A DNA stretch of 64,000 nucleotides from Hyphomicrobium sp. (GTDB lineage: Bacteria > Pseudomonadota > Alphaproteobacteria > Rhizobiales > Hyphomicrobiaceae). Below, piece after piece: positions 17,020 through 27,558 of this stretch. The DNA lies in NCBI GenBank assembly GCA_019751875.1, contig JAIEMV010000003.1, positions 1 to 64,000 of the forward strand, given 5' to 3'. Position numbers and translations under genes: made by a program. Within the stretch, counting starts at the first letter, position 1. Every line of letters starts with the position of its first letter. The notes under the pieces were generated by a model that did no database searches, was not told where the DNA came from, and saw only the letters and a program-made list of their open reading frames with translations.

Positions 17020-20000
17020 TTAGTAGGCGTCGATCACGTTGCCAGCGATTGTGGGTTTGCGCAGCTCAGCAAGATGCTGTAGTGGGCGCGCCCCGAATTT
17101 CCTAAAAACGATTGGCGTCAGCAGCGTGTCGAGCAACGTGGCGCTGATCAGCCCGCCGAAGATGGTGACTGCGACGGGATGCAAAATTTCCTTGCCCGGC
17201 GCATCGGCCCCATAGAGCAAGGGAACCAGCGCCAAACCTGCGGATAGGGCGGTCATGAGAACGGGGGTTAGCCGCTCCAGACTGCCGCGCATAATGAGCT
17301 GATCGCCAAAGCGCTCGCCTTCATAGAGTGCCAAGTTAATGTAGTGGCTGATTTTCAGGATGCCATTGCGCGCGCTGATGCCGGTCAAGGTGATAAATCC
17401 GATCATGGAGGCCACGGAGAGCGGCTGATCGGCAATCCAAAGCGCCAGGACACTGCCGATGAACGCAAGTGGGACGTTGCCCATGATGATAAGGGCCAGC
17501 ACGGCTGAACGGTAGCGGCTGTAGAGCACCACGAAGATCGAGGCGAGTGAGATCAGCGAAAGCCCCAGAATCAGCCGCGAGGCCTCTTCCTGAGCCAGGA
17601 ACGTGCCTTCCAGCGCGGTCGAATAACCACTGGGAAGTGGCGTTTCGGCGAGAGCCGTACGGATTCGGGTGACAATAGCGCTCATATCCGTGCCATCGGT
17701 GTTGGCGAGTACCACGATCCGCCGCCGGCTATTTTCACGAGCGATTTGGTTAGGACCTTCGGTTTCTTCGACACGGGCGACATGGCTGAGCGGAACGCGG
17801 CCCTTGGGCGTCTCGATTAACAGCTCGGCCAGTCCGCTCGTCGTGCGGTCTGCTTCCCCAAGCCGCATGATCACATCAAACCGGCGTGCGCCATCGATTA
17901 TGGTCGATACCGTTCGACCGTTTGATAGGCTTTCCAGAGCGTCCGTCACGGAGGCGGGCGTGACGCCGTATAATGCGGCACGGTCAGGATCGACGCGGAT
18001 CTGAAGCTGCGGGATCAGAACCTGCTTCTCTGTCTGGAGATCGACAAGGCCGGGGATGGATGACAGTTTCACGCGCATCGTTTCGGCTAGCGTCCGCAAG
18101 GTGTCGAGATCTTCCCCATAGATTTTGAGGGCGATCTCGGCGCGGACGCCGGAGAGCAGATGATCGAGCCGGTGCGAGATGGGCTGGCCGACATTGATGC
18201 TGGCCGGAAGCACGGCAAGCTTGGCCCGCACGTCCGCCAGGATGTCTTCACGCGAGCGATCGGATTTTTGCAAATCGACATCGATTTCACTGGAATGGAC
18301 GCCTTCGGCATGCTCATCGAGCTCTGCGCGCCCGGTTCGCCGCCCGACCGTCTTGACTTCCGGCACCTCGCCCAGAAGCCGCTCGGCGATGAGGCCGATC
18401 CGGTGGCTCTCGGCGAGCGAGATACCGGGATTGAAGACCATGCTGATGGTGAGCGTGCCTTCATTGAAGGACGGCAGGAATGCCCGCGGGAGTGCGGACG
18501 CCGCAAATCCAGCCAGAACAACTGCGGCAGCGGTTGTCAGCAGAATGCCGCGCGTATGGGCAAAGCCCCACTCCAACAGGCGCTGATTGCCGTGCTTGAG
18601 CCAGCGCACCACGGCGCTATCGCGATGTTCGAGCTGCTTGGCTGATCCAAGAAAATAGGACGCCAATACCGGTGTGAGCGTGATCGAGACGATCAGGCTG
18701 GCCAGGATCGAGACGATATAGGCGAGACCCAGCGGGGCAAACAGCCGCCCTTCAATCCCGGAGAGCGCAAAGAGCGGAATGAAGACGAGGATGATGATGA
18801 AAGTCGCATAGACGATCCCCGACCGGACTTCGATGCTGGCATCGCCCACCACCTCCAGCAGTGGACGTGGTTGGGCTTTGAGCCTGTTCTCGCGCAAGCG
18901 GCGAAAGATATTCTCGACATCCACAACCGCATCATCGACCAGCTCGCCGATGGCAATGGCCAGTCCGCCCAGTGTCATCGTGTTGATGGACAGGCCGAAG
19001 GCCTTGAAGACGAGCACGCTAATGAGCAGCGAGAGCGGGATCGCCGTCAGCGAGATCAGCGTTGTTCGCACGTTCAGGAGGAATAGGAAGAGCACGGCCG
19101 CCACGACGACCCCGGCCTCAATCAACACGGTTTTGACATTGGAGATCGACGTGGCGATGAAGTCAGCCTGCCGGAAAAGGATCTGATCGGCTTTGACGCC
19201 GTCTGCAAAGCCGCGCGAGAGTTCCTGAAGCGCGGCTTCGACCTCTTGCGTCAGTTTGATCGTATCCGCGCCGGGCTGCTTTTGGACGGAAATGATGACG
19301 GCGGGCGCCCCATTGAATCCGGCGTCGCCGCGTTTTACCCGCGCTGCGAAGTCTACCTGTGCCACCTGCCGGAGCAGAATTGGCTGCTCGTTGCGTGTGG
19401 TGACGACAATATTGCGGAGTTCTTCAAGGTCGGTGGTGCGGCCGAGATTGCGGATGAGAAACTCGCGGTCGTATTGATCGACAAAGCCGCCGCCTGAGTT
19501 CGAGCCAAAGGAGCGGATCGCTTTTTCGATATCATCTGCGCTGACATTGAGAGTGGTGAGGGCCGCAAGATTGGGGGTGACGCGGTACTGGCGCACCTCG
19601 CCGCCGATGGGGATGACCTGGCTGATCCCGGCAATCGAGAGAAGCCGGGGCCGGATCACAAAATCTGCGGCTTCGCGCACCGCCATAGCATCGGCGGTCT
19701 CGCCGCCCGTGACGGCGATCAGCATGATCTCACCCATGATCGAGGAGACCGGCCCCATCTGCGGGCTAACGCCTGCGGGCAGCTGTGATGATATGCTTGC
19801 CAGCCGTTCTGCAACCTGCTGGCGGTTGCGGTAGATGTCACTGCCCCACTCGAACTCGGCATAGACGATAGAGAGGCCGATACCGGCGATCGAGCGCACG
19901 CGGGTGACGCCGGGGATGCCGTTGAGAGCCGTCTCGATCGGATAGCCGACGAGTTGTTCAACTTCAGGCGGCGCCAGTCCTTCGGCTTCCGTCATGATGG

Positions 20001-20142
20001 TGACAGTAGGCTTATTAAGATCAGGGAACACATCAACGGGAAGCGTGCGCATGGCAAGCACGCCCCAGACGATGAGAAGCGCCGCCATCCCAAGAACGAT
20101 CAGGCGGTTGTTAAGACTGGAGCGGACAAGAAAATTGAACAT
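17020..20142 (-). CDS. Heavy-metal RND efflux pump, second system (CusA/CzcA family)
   Basis: A 1040-residue, 12-segment RND transporter. The start ([15 protein letters not shown], then [14 protein letters not shown]) and segment 4, [20 protein letters not shown], with its acidic relay residues, place it in the heavy-metal family but in a different branch from the czcA above. Both periplasmic porter domains and the C-terminal half ([20 protein letters not shown]) are intact. It follows its adaptor gene by 10 bases. No outer membrane factor gene accompanies the pair, so it may borrow the CzcC-like channel or a chromosomal TolC. Substrate is uncertain; copper or silver is plausible given the DUF305, csoR and copA neighbours. 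Confidence 0.93.
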   Translation of the reverse strand: MFNFLVRSSLNNRLIVLGMAALLIVWGVLAMRTLPVDVFPDLNKPTVTIMTEAEGLAPPEVEQLVGYPIETALNGIPGVTRVRSIAGIGLSIVYAEFEWGSDIYRNRQQVAERLASISSQLPAGVSPQMGPVSSIMGEIMLIAVTGGETADAMAVREAADFVIRPRLLSIAGISQVIPIGGEVRQYRVTPNLAALTTLNVSADDIEKAIRSFGSNSGGGFVDQYDREFLIRNLGRTTDLEELRNIVVTTRNEQPILLRQVAQVDFAARVKRGDAGFNGAPAVIISVQKQPGADTIKLTQEVEAALQELSRGFADGVKADQILFRQADFIATSISNVKTVLIEAGVVVAAVLFLFLLNVRTTLISLTAIPLSLLISVLVFKAFGLSINTMTLGGLAIAIGELVDDAVVDVENIFRRLRENRLKAQPRPLLEVVGDASIEVRSGIVYATFIIILVFIPLFALSGIEGRLFAPLGLAYIVSILASLIVSITLTPVLASYFLGSAKQLEHRDSAVVRWLKHGNQRLLEWGFAHTRGILLTTAAAVVLAGFAASALPRAFLPSFNEGTLTISMVFNPGISLAESHRIGLIAERLLGEVPEVKTVGRRTGRAELDEHAEGVHSSEIDVDLQKSDRSREDILADVRAKLAVLPASINVGQPISHRLDHLLSGVRAEIALKIYGEDLDTLRTLAETMRVKLSSIPGLVDLQTEKQVLIPQLQIRVDPDRAALYGVTPASVTDALESLSNGRTVSTIIDGARRFDVIMRLGEADRTTSGLAELLIETPKGRVPLSHVARVEETEGPNQIARENSRRRIVVLANTDGTDMSAIVTRIRTALAETPLPSGYSTALEGTFLAQEEASRLILGLSLISLASIFVVLYSRYRSAVLALIIMGNVPLAFIGSVLALWIADQPLSVASMIGFITLTGISARNGILKISHYINLALYEGERFGDQLIMRGSLERLTPVLMTALSAGLALVPLLYGADAPGKEILHPVAVTIFGGLISATLLDTLLTPIVFRKFGARPLQHLAELRKPTIAGNVIDAY

Positions 20143-20152
20143 GGCGCGTCCC

Positions 20153-21892
20153 TCACCGAACCTGATTGATGAGTTCGGCCCCGCGCACCACGATGCGCGC
20201 TCCGGGCTTCAGACCCGATGTGATACCAACGCGCTGCGAATCCAGCGGCGCACTTTGCACAACCCTTGGCTCGAAGCGTTCGGCTTCGACATGGGCCCAG
20301 ACGATGCTCTGCCCATTGGCGGCGCGGACAATGCTGGCGCGCGGGACCGGCAGGGCTGAGAGCGTCTCATTGATGGATGCTGTGACCGTGATGGGGTCAC
20401 CGACATTGATCGCCGCGTCTTTGCTCACAACCTTGAACCGCAGTGGGACCGCCTGTTGACGCAGTGCCAAGGCGCGACCCACATACTGAAGCGCCACCGT
20501 GCGCCCATCGGCCGTGGTGGCGAGCGCATCTTTTGCACCTCGTTCGATCTTGGCGGCAGTTTCGCTGTCGAATGCAAGCGCTTCGACCATCAAATGCGCG
20601 GGATCGACAATCTGGAACAAAACAGATTGGGCTTCGACGACTTGGCCAGCGACCGCATTGGCTTGCGCAAGAAATCCTTCGGCAGGTGCCACCAAAGGCT
20701 CTTTGTCCGCGAGCACCGGCTTGATCGTCGCGCGGCGCTTGCGTAAGGCCTCCAGCTCAATGCGGGCATCGATGACCTGTGCTTCCGGCACGGCGCCACC
20801 CTTCAGTGGTTCCAGGCGTTTAAGCTTAGCCTCGGCCAGTTCGATTTGACGGTCGAGATCGCCCTGGGTCTGGCGAATATCGCTTTGATCGACCACCTCG
20901 ACGCGCGGGATGAGATAACCCAATAGATCGCCTTTCTTGACGGCACTTCCAAGCGGAGGAAAGCCGCCCTCGGGCGCTTCAATCCGGCTCGCTAGGAGAG
21001 CCTGAACAAGTCCGCTGTGGTTAGGGTCGGGTATCACCTGCCCAATGAGGCGAACGGACTTGGCAAGAGTTTCGGCTTGCGCCGCTTGTGCAGTTGCCAC
21101 ACCCATGAGTGCCTGTGCGGGCTTGGGCATAAAGATCGTCCCGTTCTCCAACCGCTGCGCGGCCTCGGGACGATCAAGAAGTGCAGATGCGGAACCGATT
21201 GCGCCGGTCCGCTCAGCGCCATTTAGAAGCGTCGCCGCTACGGCCACCGAGCTCAGCCCCATGACGGCAGCGCCCACCAGTGTCAAATTCCGCAGCTGGC
21301 GGGGAAGGCGTGGCGCGCTAAGGCTGAGTAGGGCCGCCAAGGCGATCGCTGACAGCGGAACCCAGAGCGGCAAGCTTTCGATCTGCCAGTCCTGCGGCCA
21401 GACATGGTCCCAGAGCGTGTCATGCGCAGCGGCGGCCGGTGGGGGTGCTGGGATGTCCAGACGGCCGATCATAAGGTCCGACTGTTCACCTGCTGTGATC
21501 GCAAAAGTGAGATCGTAGGCACCAGGCTTTACAACCCAGGGCGCCTTGAACCGATAGACGCCTTCATCAAAGACGCCTGTGATGGTCTCATCAGAGGCGG
21601 TGAGTTCGACTGTTGCGTTCTCAACCGCTCTATTCGTCCAGAACGCCTGAAGATAGACAGAGAGCGTGCCGCCATCACGCGCGCTTGGGATTGCCACAAG
21701 CTCGAAGAGATCCGAGTGCGACTCCATACGCGGCCCAATCGTGCTGGACGTTACGGGCTTTTCATCGCCGTGAACCTCGCCGCCATGCGCCCAGACCGAA
21801 GGGGCCGTGGATACGGCGAGAACCATAAAGAGCGCCAAGGCTGCTAGCACGCTGGCTCCTGAGCGCTTCATGAGAGATAGAGAAATGGTCAT
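20153..21892 (-). CDS. RND periplasmic adaptor with N-terminal exported domain
   Basis: A 579-residue membrane fusion protein, longer than the usual 350-450. A signal peptide (1-36) is followed by an extra beta-rich domain (about 45-150: [20 protein letters not shown]) and one or two membrane segments ([18 protein letters not shown], about 177-230). Then come the adaptor core with barrel-sandwich halves and a helical hairpin (about 270-500), and a C-terminal [18 protein letters not shown]. The ATG at 21892 follows AAGGA. It is the first gene of the second RND operon. The added domain may recruit a metal or a partner protein; the sequence does not settle this. Confidence 0.9.
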   Translation of the reverse strand: MTISLSLMKRSGASVLAALALFMVLAVSTAPSVWAHGGEVHGDEKPVTSSTIGPRMESHSDLFELVAIPSARDGGTLSVYLQAFWTNRAVENATVELTASDETITGVFDEGVYRFKAPWVVKPGAYDLTFAITAGEQSDLMIGRLDIPAPPPAAAAHDTLWDHVWPQDWQIESLPLWVPLSAIALAALLSLSAPRLPRQLRNLTLVGAAVMGLSSVAVAATLLNGAERTGAIGSASALLDRPEAAQRLENGTIFMPKPAQALMGVATAQAAQAETLAKSVRLIGQVIPDPNHSGLVQALLASRIEAPEGGFPPLGSAVKKGDLLGYLIPRVEVVDQSDIRQTQGDLDRQIELAEAKLKRLEPLKGGAVPEAQVIDARIELEALRKRRATIKPVLADKEPLVAPAEGFLAQANAVAGQVVEAQSVLFQIVDPAHLMVEALAFDSETAAKIERGAKDALATTADGRTVALQYVGRALALRQQAVPLRFKVVSKDAAINVGDPITVTASINETLSALPVPRASIVRAANGQSIVWAHVEAERFEPRVVQSAPLDSQRVGITSGLKPGARIVVRGAELINQVR

Positions 21893-21933
21893 CGCCGTAT
21901 CCTTTTGTGTTAATTGATCGCCTTTGGTGCGCG

Positions 21934-22332
21934 CTATTTGCCGCGCTTGGCGAGCCAGTCCTTCATGAAGGCGATTTCCTTCTCCTGGGCAGCGATGATC
22001 TCCTCCGCGAGCTTGCGCGTCTCAGGATCCTTCCCGTATTTGAGAAGCACCTGCGCCATGTCGATCGCACCCTGATGATGTGGGATCATGCCAGCCAAGA
22101 AATCCACATCGGCATCGCCTGTGAACGTGATGTTCATGTCCTTGTGCATCTTGGCATTGACCTCGGCAAAGGCCGCTGCGGCTTCGCTCTTTGGAGCCGC
22201 ATCAGACATGTTGCCGTGCATCTCATACATGCTCTTCTTGTCATGCATGTCATGGCCCATGCCCTCTTCGGCCGTCGCGGGGGTGCTCAGCAGAAGAAGT
22301 CCAAGCGCGAATAGTTTTGTAGTGCGGTTCAT
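21934..22332 (-). CDS. DUF305 periplasmic protein (CopM-like)
   Basis: A 132-residue exported protein. The signal peptide (1-21) is followed by a Met/His-rich linker (GMGHDMHDKKSMYEMHGNM) and a ferritin-like four-helix DUF305 domain. Hallmarks are MHKDMNITFTGDADVDFLAGM, MIPHHQGAIDMA with the His pair, and EIIAAQEKEIAFMKDWL at the end. Related proteins bind Cu(I)/Ag(I) in the periplasm, so this one probably buffers copper. It lies 41 bases upstream of the adaptor gene start, in the same direction, so the group likely forms one operon. Confidence 0.92.
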   Translation of the reverse strand: MNRTTKLFALGLLLLSTPATAEEGMGHDMHDKKSMYEMHGNMSDAAPKSEAAAAFAEVNAKMHKDMNITFTGDADVDFLAGMIPHHQGAIDMAQVLLKYGKDPETRKLAEEIIAAQEKEIAFMKDWLAKRGK

Positions 22333-22552
22333 TGTAATGTCCTTTCAGTGTTGATGTACGAGGATCCGCCAAAGATCGCCGTCGCGACCGGCCTGTCAGC
22401 GCTTTCAAGCGCACACGGAAGGCCCGTTACTCAGCCAGAGCGGATTCCATCCGCCGGCGACATTGATCATAGTTGCGGATATTGGATGCCAGTGCCGTCT
22501 CGATGACGACGCGCTGCACATCCCATAGGCTCCGCGTTTGCCGGAGCCGAAG

Positions 22553-23044
22553 CTACGCCTTGGGCGGGCGGTCCAAACCAAAGATGATATCTAAATTAAT
22601 CAAACCCTGAGCCGGCAACTGAAAACCTGCCTGACTCTGCTTGCTCGTCCACCAGGAATGAGGCAGGGGCAATGCACCCGGGCAGCAGTGGCCTGACATG
22701 CCGCAGGAGGAGAGGCCCTGGCAGCAGCAAGCACCGGGAATGCACTCTGTCGATCTGTGTGAATGAGCACCAATTACGTTGGCGTTATAGCTCGTGGAGA
22801 TATTGGATGAACTCACCGTGCTCGAACTGACTTCGAAGGTTGACTTCAGTTCTGCCGCATCGGCAGCAGTCGTAACGTGCGAGATATTTTGTGGCGCGAG
22901 TAAACTTGCCGTCTCCATACTCGGAGCCATTATACTCGGAGCCATCGCATGAACATGGCCTGCATGGGCATGCGCGTTCACCGGTCCGCCGAAGATAATG
23001 GCGGCCAATACAGCAAGCGCGGCTATGGCCCGGAACAGGCTCAA
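22553..23044 (-). CDS. Exported Cys/His-rich hypothetical protein
   Basis: A 163-residue protein starting with TTG (GAAGGG upstream). The signal peptide (1-25) leads into a His/Met-rich stretch (HAHAGHVHAMAP), a Ser/Thr-rich spacer, and a cysteine cluster CIPGACCCQGLSSCGMSGHCC (about residues 100-120). Seven or eight closely spaced cysteines suggest several disulfides or a soft-metal site; I recognise no family. It is on the same strand as the DUF305 gene, with 220 bases between, and close to csoR. A copper-linked role is inferred from content and place. Confidence 0.75.
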   Translation of the reverse strand: MSLFRAIAALAVLAAIIFGGPVNAHAHAGHVHAMAPSIMAPSMETASLLAPQNISHVTTAADAAELKSTFEVSSSTVSSSNISTSYNANVIGAHSHRSTECIPGACCCQGLSSCGMSGHCCPGALPLPHSWWTSKQSQAGFQLPAQGLINLDIIFGLDRPPKA

Positions 23045-23116
23045 ACTTACAACCCTTCAGTTACGGTCTTTGATCCTTATTCCAGATCAGACCCGATATC
23101 ATTTTAGCAGATTAGC

Positions 23117-23392
23117 TTACCGATTGGAACGCTCGATGACATCCATCAGTTCTGCCACTTTCTTACTTTGCTCAGCCGCATTGCCGCTGGCCATTGCGTG
23201 AGCGACACAATGGCTGACATGATCTTTCAGCACGGCTTCCTCGACCTTACGCAGCGCGGCGCGGATTGCCGCAATTTGTGTAAGCACATCGATGCAATAC
23301 CGCTTCTCTTCGATCATTCGCGAAACGCCGCGCACCTGACCTTCGATCTTGCCAAGGCGTTTTACACAAAACTCGGCCGTCTCTTTCTCCAT
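23117..23392 (-). CDS. csoR: CsoR-type copper-responsive repressor
   Basis: A 91-residue all-helical DNA-binding repressor of the CsoR/RcnR family. The residues expected for Cu(I) are all present: Cys33 (RYCIDVL), His58 (DHVSH) and Cys62 (HCVAH), at the spacing of the CsoR C-H-C triad, which argues against the nickel RcnR type. The N-terminal helix carries the DNA-contacting [13 protein letters not shown] chose the ATG at 23392; a longer frame to 23626 would run through the promoter region and into copA. It is divergent from copA, with a palindrome between them that it very likely binds, releasing on Cu(I). Confidence 0.92.
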   Translation of the reverse strand: MEKETAEFCVKRLGKIEGQVRGVSRMIEEKRYCIDVLTQIAAIRAALRKVEEAVLKDHVSHCVAHAMASGNAAEQSKKVAELMDVIERSNR

Positions 23393-23394
23393 AC

Positions 23395-23454
23395 TTGACA
23401 CATACCCATACCCGGTGTAGGTGTCAAGGACAATCATATACCCCTGTGGGGTAT
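23395..23454. promoter_or_regulatory. Divergent csoR/copA promoters with CsoR-type operator
   Basis: ATACCCC-tgt-GGGGTAT (23438-23454) is a perfect 7-3-7 palindrome of the G-tract class bound by CsoR proteins, just upstream of the copA ribosome site. Next to it an imperfect long inverted repeat with arms TTGACAC (23395-23401) and GTGTCAA (23421-23427) also holds -35-like TTGACA on both strands, so overlapping divergent promoters are likely. Confidence 0.75.
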
Positions 23455-23466
23455 CAGGAGGTACGC

Positions 23467-25857
23467 ATGGTAAGTCAACACTCTCATCCAGGGCCGGCCC
23501 CCTCTTCGTCGGGGTGCTGCAGCCATCATGAGCACAGTCATGATGGCGACGGGTCCCAGAGGTCTGGGGGCAGAGATACCGTGCGCGATCCGGTCTGCGG
23601 CATGGATGTCGACCCGCACAGTGCAAAGCACCGGGCGGAGCACGGTGGCCACCCGTATTATTTTTGTTCGGACGGGTGCCGGACGAAGTTTGTGGCTGAT
23701 CCGGCAGCCTATCTCACCGAACGCGCACCGCCGCCTGTTATCGAAGGGGCGATCTACACCTGCCCCATGCATCCTGAAGTCCGGCAGGTGGGGCCCGGTT
23801 CTTGCCCGATCTGTGGGATGGCGCTGGAGCCTGAACTGGCCAGCGCCGAGACCGGCCCCAATCCGGAACTCGCCGATATGAGCCGCCGGTTTTGGATCGG
23901 CTTGCTTCTGACACTCCCTGTGTTCGCGCTGGAGATGGGCGGGCATTTTACGGGCCTGCATCAGTGGCTGGGACAGCAGACCTCGAACTGGCTTCAGTTC
24001 GCACTCGCGACGCCCGTCGTTCTTTGGGCTGGGTGGCCGTTTTTCGAGCGCGGCTGGGTCTCGCTCGTCACACGCAATCTTAATATGTTCACGCTTATCG
24101 CCATGGGAACAGGCGTGGCCTGGCTCTACAGCGTCATTGGCACCATAACTCCGGATCTCTTTCCGGCTGGATTCACAGGCAAGGACGGGGCGATTCCCGT
24201 CTATTTCGAAGCCGCTGCCGTCATCACCGTGCTGGTGCTCTTGGGTCAGGTTCTGGAGCTACGGGCGAGAGAGCAGACCAGCGGTGCCATTAAAGCGCTC
24301 CTCGATCTTTCGCCCAAGACCGCTCGCCGAATTGGCGAGGATGGCAGCGAAGCCGATGTTAGTCTCGATCAGGTTCACGCTGGAGATAAGCTCCGCGTCC
24401 GACCTGGTGAGCGCGTGCCGCTCGATGGGCAGATCATGGATGGTCGCAGCGCCATCGACGAATCGATGATCACGGGCGAGTCTATGCCGTTGACCAAATC
24501 TGCAGGTGATAAGGTCATCGGCGGGACCATGAACCAATCCGGGGGCTTTGTGATGCGTGCCGAGAAGGTCGGCCGCGATACGATGCTTGCGCAAATTGTT
24601 CAAATGGTCTCGCAAGCCCAGCGGAGCCGCGCGCCGATCCAGCGTCTTGCCGATCAGGTCTCTGGCTGGTTTGTTCCGGCCGTGATCGCGATTGCGCTCT
24701 TGGCCTTTGCCGCGTGGTCGATCTGGGGGCCTGATCCGAAGCTGACCTATGGCTTGATCGCGGCGGTCTCGGTTTTGATCATCGCATGCCCCTGCGCGCT
24801 TGGGCTGGCCACGCCGATGTCCATCATGGTGGGTGTCGGGCGTGGCGCTGAGAACGGTGTCCTCGTCAAGAACGCCGAAGCGCTCGAACGCATGGAGAAG
24901 GTCGATACGCTGGTCGTCGATAAAACTGGGACACTGACCGAAGGCAAGCCGCGTGTTGTGGGGATTCGTGTCGTTGGCACGATCGCTGAACACGAACTCC
25001 TGCGACTGGCTGCGAGCCTTGAGCGATCAAGCGAGCATCCGCTGGCCGATGCCATCGTCCGCGAAGCGCAGAGCCGCTCGCTTGCACTGTCGGAAGCCAA
25101 GGATTTTGACTCCCCCCTCGGCAAAGGCGCGCTTGGCGTGGTGGATGGCCGCCGCGTAGCCATCGGCAACAGGCGATTGATGGATGAGCAAGGCATTGCC
25201 ACCAGAGACCTTGTTAACGAGGCTGAAAAACTGCGCGGCGAGGGTGCGACCGCAATCTTCGTGGCTGTGGACGGGGTAGCAAGCGGGATCATTGCCATTG
25301 CCGACCCGATCAAGGAGTCGACGCCCGCGGCGATCAAGGCTTTGCAAAGAGCCGGCGTGCATGTGGTGATGCTGACGGGTGACAATGCCACCACTGCGCG
25401 TGCCGTTGCCGAAAAGCTCGGGATCACTGATGTCGAGGCCGAAGTCCTCCCCGAAGACAAGAGCCGCATCGTGGAGAAGTTGCGCGCGCAAGGCCGTATC
25501 GTCGCCATGGCCGGTGATGGCGTGAATGACGCGCCGGCGCTTGCTGCGGCCGATGTTGGCATCGCCATGGGCACCGGGACAGATGTCGCTATGGAAAGCG
25601 CGGGCGTCACGCTGCTCAAAGGGGATCTGATGGGCATCGTGCGCGCACGGCACCTCTCGTCAGCGACTATGGCCAATATCCGTCAAAATCTGTTCTTCGC
25701 CTTCGCTTACAATGCGGCGGGTGTCCCGATAGCTGCAGGCGTTCTCTACCCGGTCTTTGGGATACTTCTCTCGCCAATCATTGCGGCGGCCGCCATGGCG
25801 CTCTCGTCGGTAAGTGTCGTCGGCAACGCACTACGGCTCAGGAGTGTAGACCTATAA
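23467..25857 (+). CDS. copA: Cu(I)-exporting P1B-type ATPase with YHS and metal-binding N-terminus
   Basis: A 796-residue inner membrane copper pump. Instead of an HMA domain its N-terminus has a Cys/His-rich segment ([10 protein letters not shown]), a YHS domain ([23 protein letters not shown]) and a heavy-metal-binding motif YTCPMHPEV...CPICGM. The core has TGES (ITGESMP), the membrane motif [33 protein letters not shown], and late segments FAYNAAGVP and [16 protein letters not shown] with the Tyr-Asn and Met-Ser-Ser of the Cu(I) P1B-1 group. The ATG at 23467 follows a strong AGGAGG. It is divergent from csoR. Confidence 0.95.
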   Translation: MVSQHSHPGPAPSSSGCCSHHEHSHDGDGSQRSGGRDTVRDPVCGMDVDPHSAKHRAEHGGHPYYFCSDGCRTKFVADPAAYLTERAPPPVIEGAIYTCPMHPEVRQVGPGSCPICGMALEPELASAETGPNPELADMSRRFWIGLLLTLPVFALEMGGHFTGLHQWLGQQTSNWLQFALATPVVLWAGWPFFERGWVSLVTRNLNMFTLIAMGTGVAWLYSVIGTITPDLFPAGFTGKDGAIPVYFEAAAVITVLVLLGQVLELRAREQTSGAIKALLDLSPKTARRIGEDGSEADVSLDQVHAGDKLRVRPGERVPLDGQIMDGRSAIDESMITGESMPLTKSAGDKVIGGTMNQSGGFVMRAEKVGRDTMLAQIVQMVSQAQRSRAPIQRLADQVSGWFVPAVIAIALLAFAAWSIWGPDPKLTYGLIAAVSVLIIACPCALGLATPMSIMVGVGRGAENGVLVKNAEALERMEKVDTLVVDKTGTLTEGKPRVVGIRVVGTIAEHELLRLAASLERSSEHPLADAIVREAQSRSLALSEAKDFDSPLGKGALGVVDGRRVAIGNRRLMDEQGIATRDLVNEAEKLRGEGATAIFVAVDGVASGIIAIADPIKESTPAAIKALQRAGVHVVMLTGDNATTARAVAEKLGITDVEAEVLPEDKSRIVEKLRAQGRIVAMAGDGVNDAPALAAADVGIAMGTGTDVAMESAGVTLLKGDLMGIVRARHLSSATMANIRQNLFFAFAYNAAGVPIAAGVLYPVFGILLSPIIAAAAMALSSVSVVGNALRLRSVDL

Positions 25858-26307
25858 ACTTATTACACCGACAGCCCATTTCGTGTTTGGCTCGACTGAA
25901 TTAGCGCATAGAAGGGCCTGATCTCGCGATCTGGACTATGAAAGCGGAGGCGGAAATGTTGGCGGGAGCCATCGCCTTCCACCCTGATCGGCTGGCGCGC
26001 GCTGACCGGTTTGTCGCGCCCGCAGCGACCTGAGCCACATCAGGACGCTCGTCTCGCAAAGCCAGATCGCCAGAAGACCACCATGCTCGCGGCAACGATC
26101 GTGACCCGCATGGGCCGAGACGCGCCCCCGCGGCTCGGTCGCGCTCTCCCGCGCGATAGAGCGTGGCCCGGTCCTCTGCCGGGCGCCGCCCGTTCCGGAG
26201 AGCATTTGTGCGCAAGACCGGTCATCTGCGACGGGGTGGAGCCATTGATGGAAAGGGGGCTCCCGCACAACATTGGACGGAGAGGTATCGCAGAACAGGA
26301 GCCAGCT
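25858..26307. other. Gap between copA and the mobile-element gene set
   Basis: About 450 bases without a convincing gene. Open frames on both strands are arginine- and proline-rich shadows, and no clear terminator or repeat was seen after copA. The gap may mark the change from metal-resistance genes to the mobile-element cargo. Confidence 0.5.
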
Positions 26308-26793
26308 ATGACCCATCACAACCGTCCCGCGCGTGAGATGGATTTCGGACGCGTGCTTGATGTTCTGCGGCCACTGGACGATCAGGGCCGCCGGGTCTGG
26401 CGCGACGCGTTGGCGCTGCATGGTTGTCCGGCAAAAGCCAAAGTGGATTTGCGGCAAAGGGCGAAGGTTAGCGCGGAGGTCGGGGCAGAGCTCGCATTGG
26501 GACGTCCGGCCGGTTGCCTGGGCGTTTGCGAGTCGGGGGAAGAGGAGCGGCCAACACTGCGCCCCAGCGTGCTGTGCAGTGAGCGCCTCCGCGGAGAGGT
26601 TAGCATCCCTGTATGGAGCGTGGATCTGGAGCGCGTGCTCGCCGTGGAGACCGCCCGCCTCTACGGCATGCTGGTGGTCGCTCTGGAATGCCGCGAATGC
26701 GCCTATGTCTGGATGCTCGACATGATCGAGGCGTGCGCCCCGGGCGCTCCTGATTGGTGCTGCCAGCAGGATGGACTCCCGTGCGACGCGTAA
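26308..26793 (+). CDS. Hypothetical protein
   Basis: A 161-residue protein with ATG at 26308 and AGGAG upstream. It has no signal peptide. The N-terminus is basic and charged; five cysteines cluster in the second half (LECRECAY, EACAPG, DWCCQQDGLPC), which could form a zinc or disulfide site. I recognise no family. Longer frames upstream to 26011 lack a ribosome site. It is followed 52 bases later by another small hypothetical gene in the same direction. It is likely accessory cargo. Confidence 0.5.
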   Translation: MTHHNRPAREMDFGRVLDVLRPLDDQGRRVWRDALALHGCPAKAKVDLRQRAKVSAEVGAELALGRPAGCLGVCESGEEERPTLRPSVLCSERLRGEVSIPVWSVDLERVLAVETARLYGMLVVALECRECAYVWMLDMIEACAPGAPDWCCQQDGLPCDA

Positions 26794-26845
26794 GCGTCAC
26801 ACAAAAGCCGACTGGTCACTCAAACCCTTCAGGAGCGGATCCACC

Positions 26846-27211
26846 ATGGACAGGTTCTCGCATGCCTTCAGCATGGCCTATGAGCAGCGCCGCCAACATC
26901 CCGCTGTGGCCAGCACTCTGGCGCGCTTCAATGAGAGTCTGCCCGGTGTCGAAGACTATGCCGAGCGCGTCCTCGTCGCATGCTCTCTGAGCTTTAATGG
27001 CTATGGGCCGGATGAAGACCTCATCCCGCCGGTCTCCTATCTGCTGGAGGGGATCCAGGCGGGGAGCTGGCTTCCCCTGCTCCTGAGTGCCATCGAAACC
27101 GCACCGGGTCTTGATCCGAGCGAGCGCCAAGCCATGGTGGGCGCCTATCTCATCGTCGAGACCATGCTCTTCGCGGACGAATTCCGCGGATCATACATTG
27201 ATACGCTATAG
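26846..27211 (+). CDS. Hypothetical protein upstream of hipBA
   Basis: A 121-residue, mainly helical, acidic soluble protein with ATG at 26846 and AGGAG upstream. No motif was recognised. Its last codons overlap the first of four operator-like palindromes (27201-27216) that precede hipB, so its 3' end lies in the hipBA control region. It might be co-regulated, or it may just abut it. Function unknown. Confidence 0.5.
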   Translation: MDRFSHAFSMAYEQRRQHPAVASTLARFNESLPGVEDYAERVLVACSLSFNGYGPDEDLIPPVSYLLEGIQAGSWLPLLLSAIETAPGLDPSERQAMVGAYLIVETMLFADEFRGSYIDTL

Positions 27212-27300
27212 CGTATAAATACGATCTATACGCCATGCCGTATACGACATGAAAATACGCCGGAGCGTATATTGACGTTCTATACTCTATAGCGTATGGT
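27201..27300 (+). promoter_or_regulatory. hipBA control region with four evenly spaced palindromes
   Basis: Four 16-base palindromes of the form ATACGC-n4-GCGTAT start at 27201, 27228, 27255 and 27282, exactly 27 bases apart. The first (ATACGCTATAGCGTAT) and third are perfect or nearly so; the second and fourth are imperfect. TTGACG (27272-27277) and TATGGT (27295-27300), 17 bases apart, form a promoter whose -10 box is covered by the fourth site. HipB binding here should repress hipBA. Confidence 0.8.
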
Positions 27301-27306
27301 GCTGTC

Positions 27307-27558
27307 ATGAAACAGATCGTACGAACAGCCCCGCAGATGGGGGTGGCGCTGCGCCGTATCCGGCGTGGCTGCAAGCTGACTCAGGCCGAACTTGGACAGA
27401 AAATGGGGGTGCGGCAGGCCACGGTCTCCCGTTTGGAAGCCGGAGAGCGCGGCACGGAGCTCGGCACAGTCATGGATGCCTTGGCGGCCATGAACCTCGA
27501 ACTCGTCATCCGCCCGCGCGCCCAAGGACAGGGATCGGATTTTGAGGACCTCTTCTGA
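27307..27558 (+). CDS. hipB: HipB-like XRE antitoxin
   Basis: An 83-residue HTH protein. The XRE fold covers about residues 12-65, with KLTQAELGQKMGVRQATVSR as the helix-turn-helix, and a short C-terminal tail contacts HipA in related systems. The ATG at 27307 lies about where transcription should begin and no Shine-Dalgarno is seen, so the mRNA may be leaderless. Its last base is the first base of the hipA ATG (overlap of the TGA with the ATG), so translation is coupled. As antitoxin and repressor it should bind the four palindromes upstream. Confidence 0.9.
   Translation: MKQIVRTAPQMGVALRRIRRGCKLTQAELGQKMGVRQATVSRLEAGERGTELGTVMDALAAMNLELVIRPRAQGQGSDFEDLF

Noticed and set aside
22333-22552. 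A coding tail reached by reading through the TAG of the Cys-rich exported gene (about 42 codons)
   Set aside because: It depends on stop-codon readthrough, resembles nothing I know, and the spacer is short enough for a random frame.
26011-26307. Upstream extension of the hypothetical gene at 26308
   Set aside because: No ribosome site or recognisable sequence, while AGGAG precedes the ATG at 26308.
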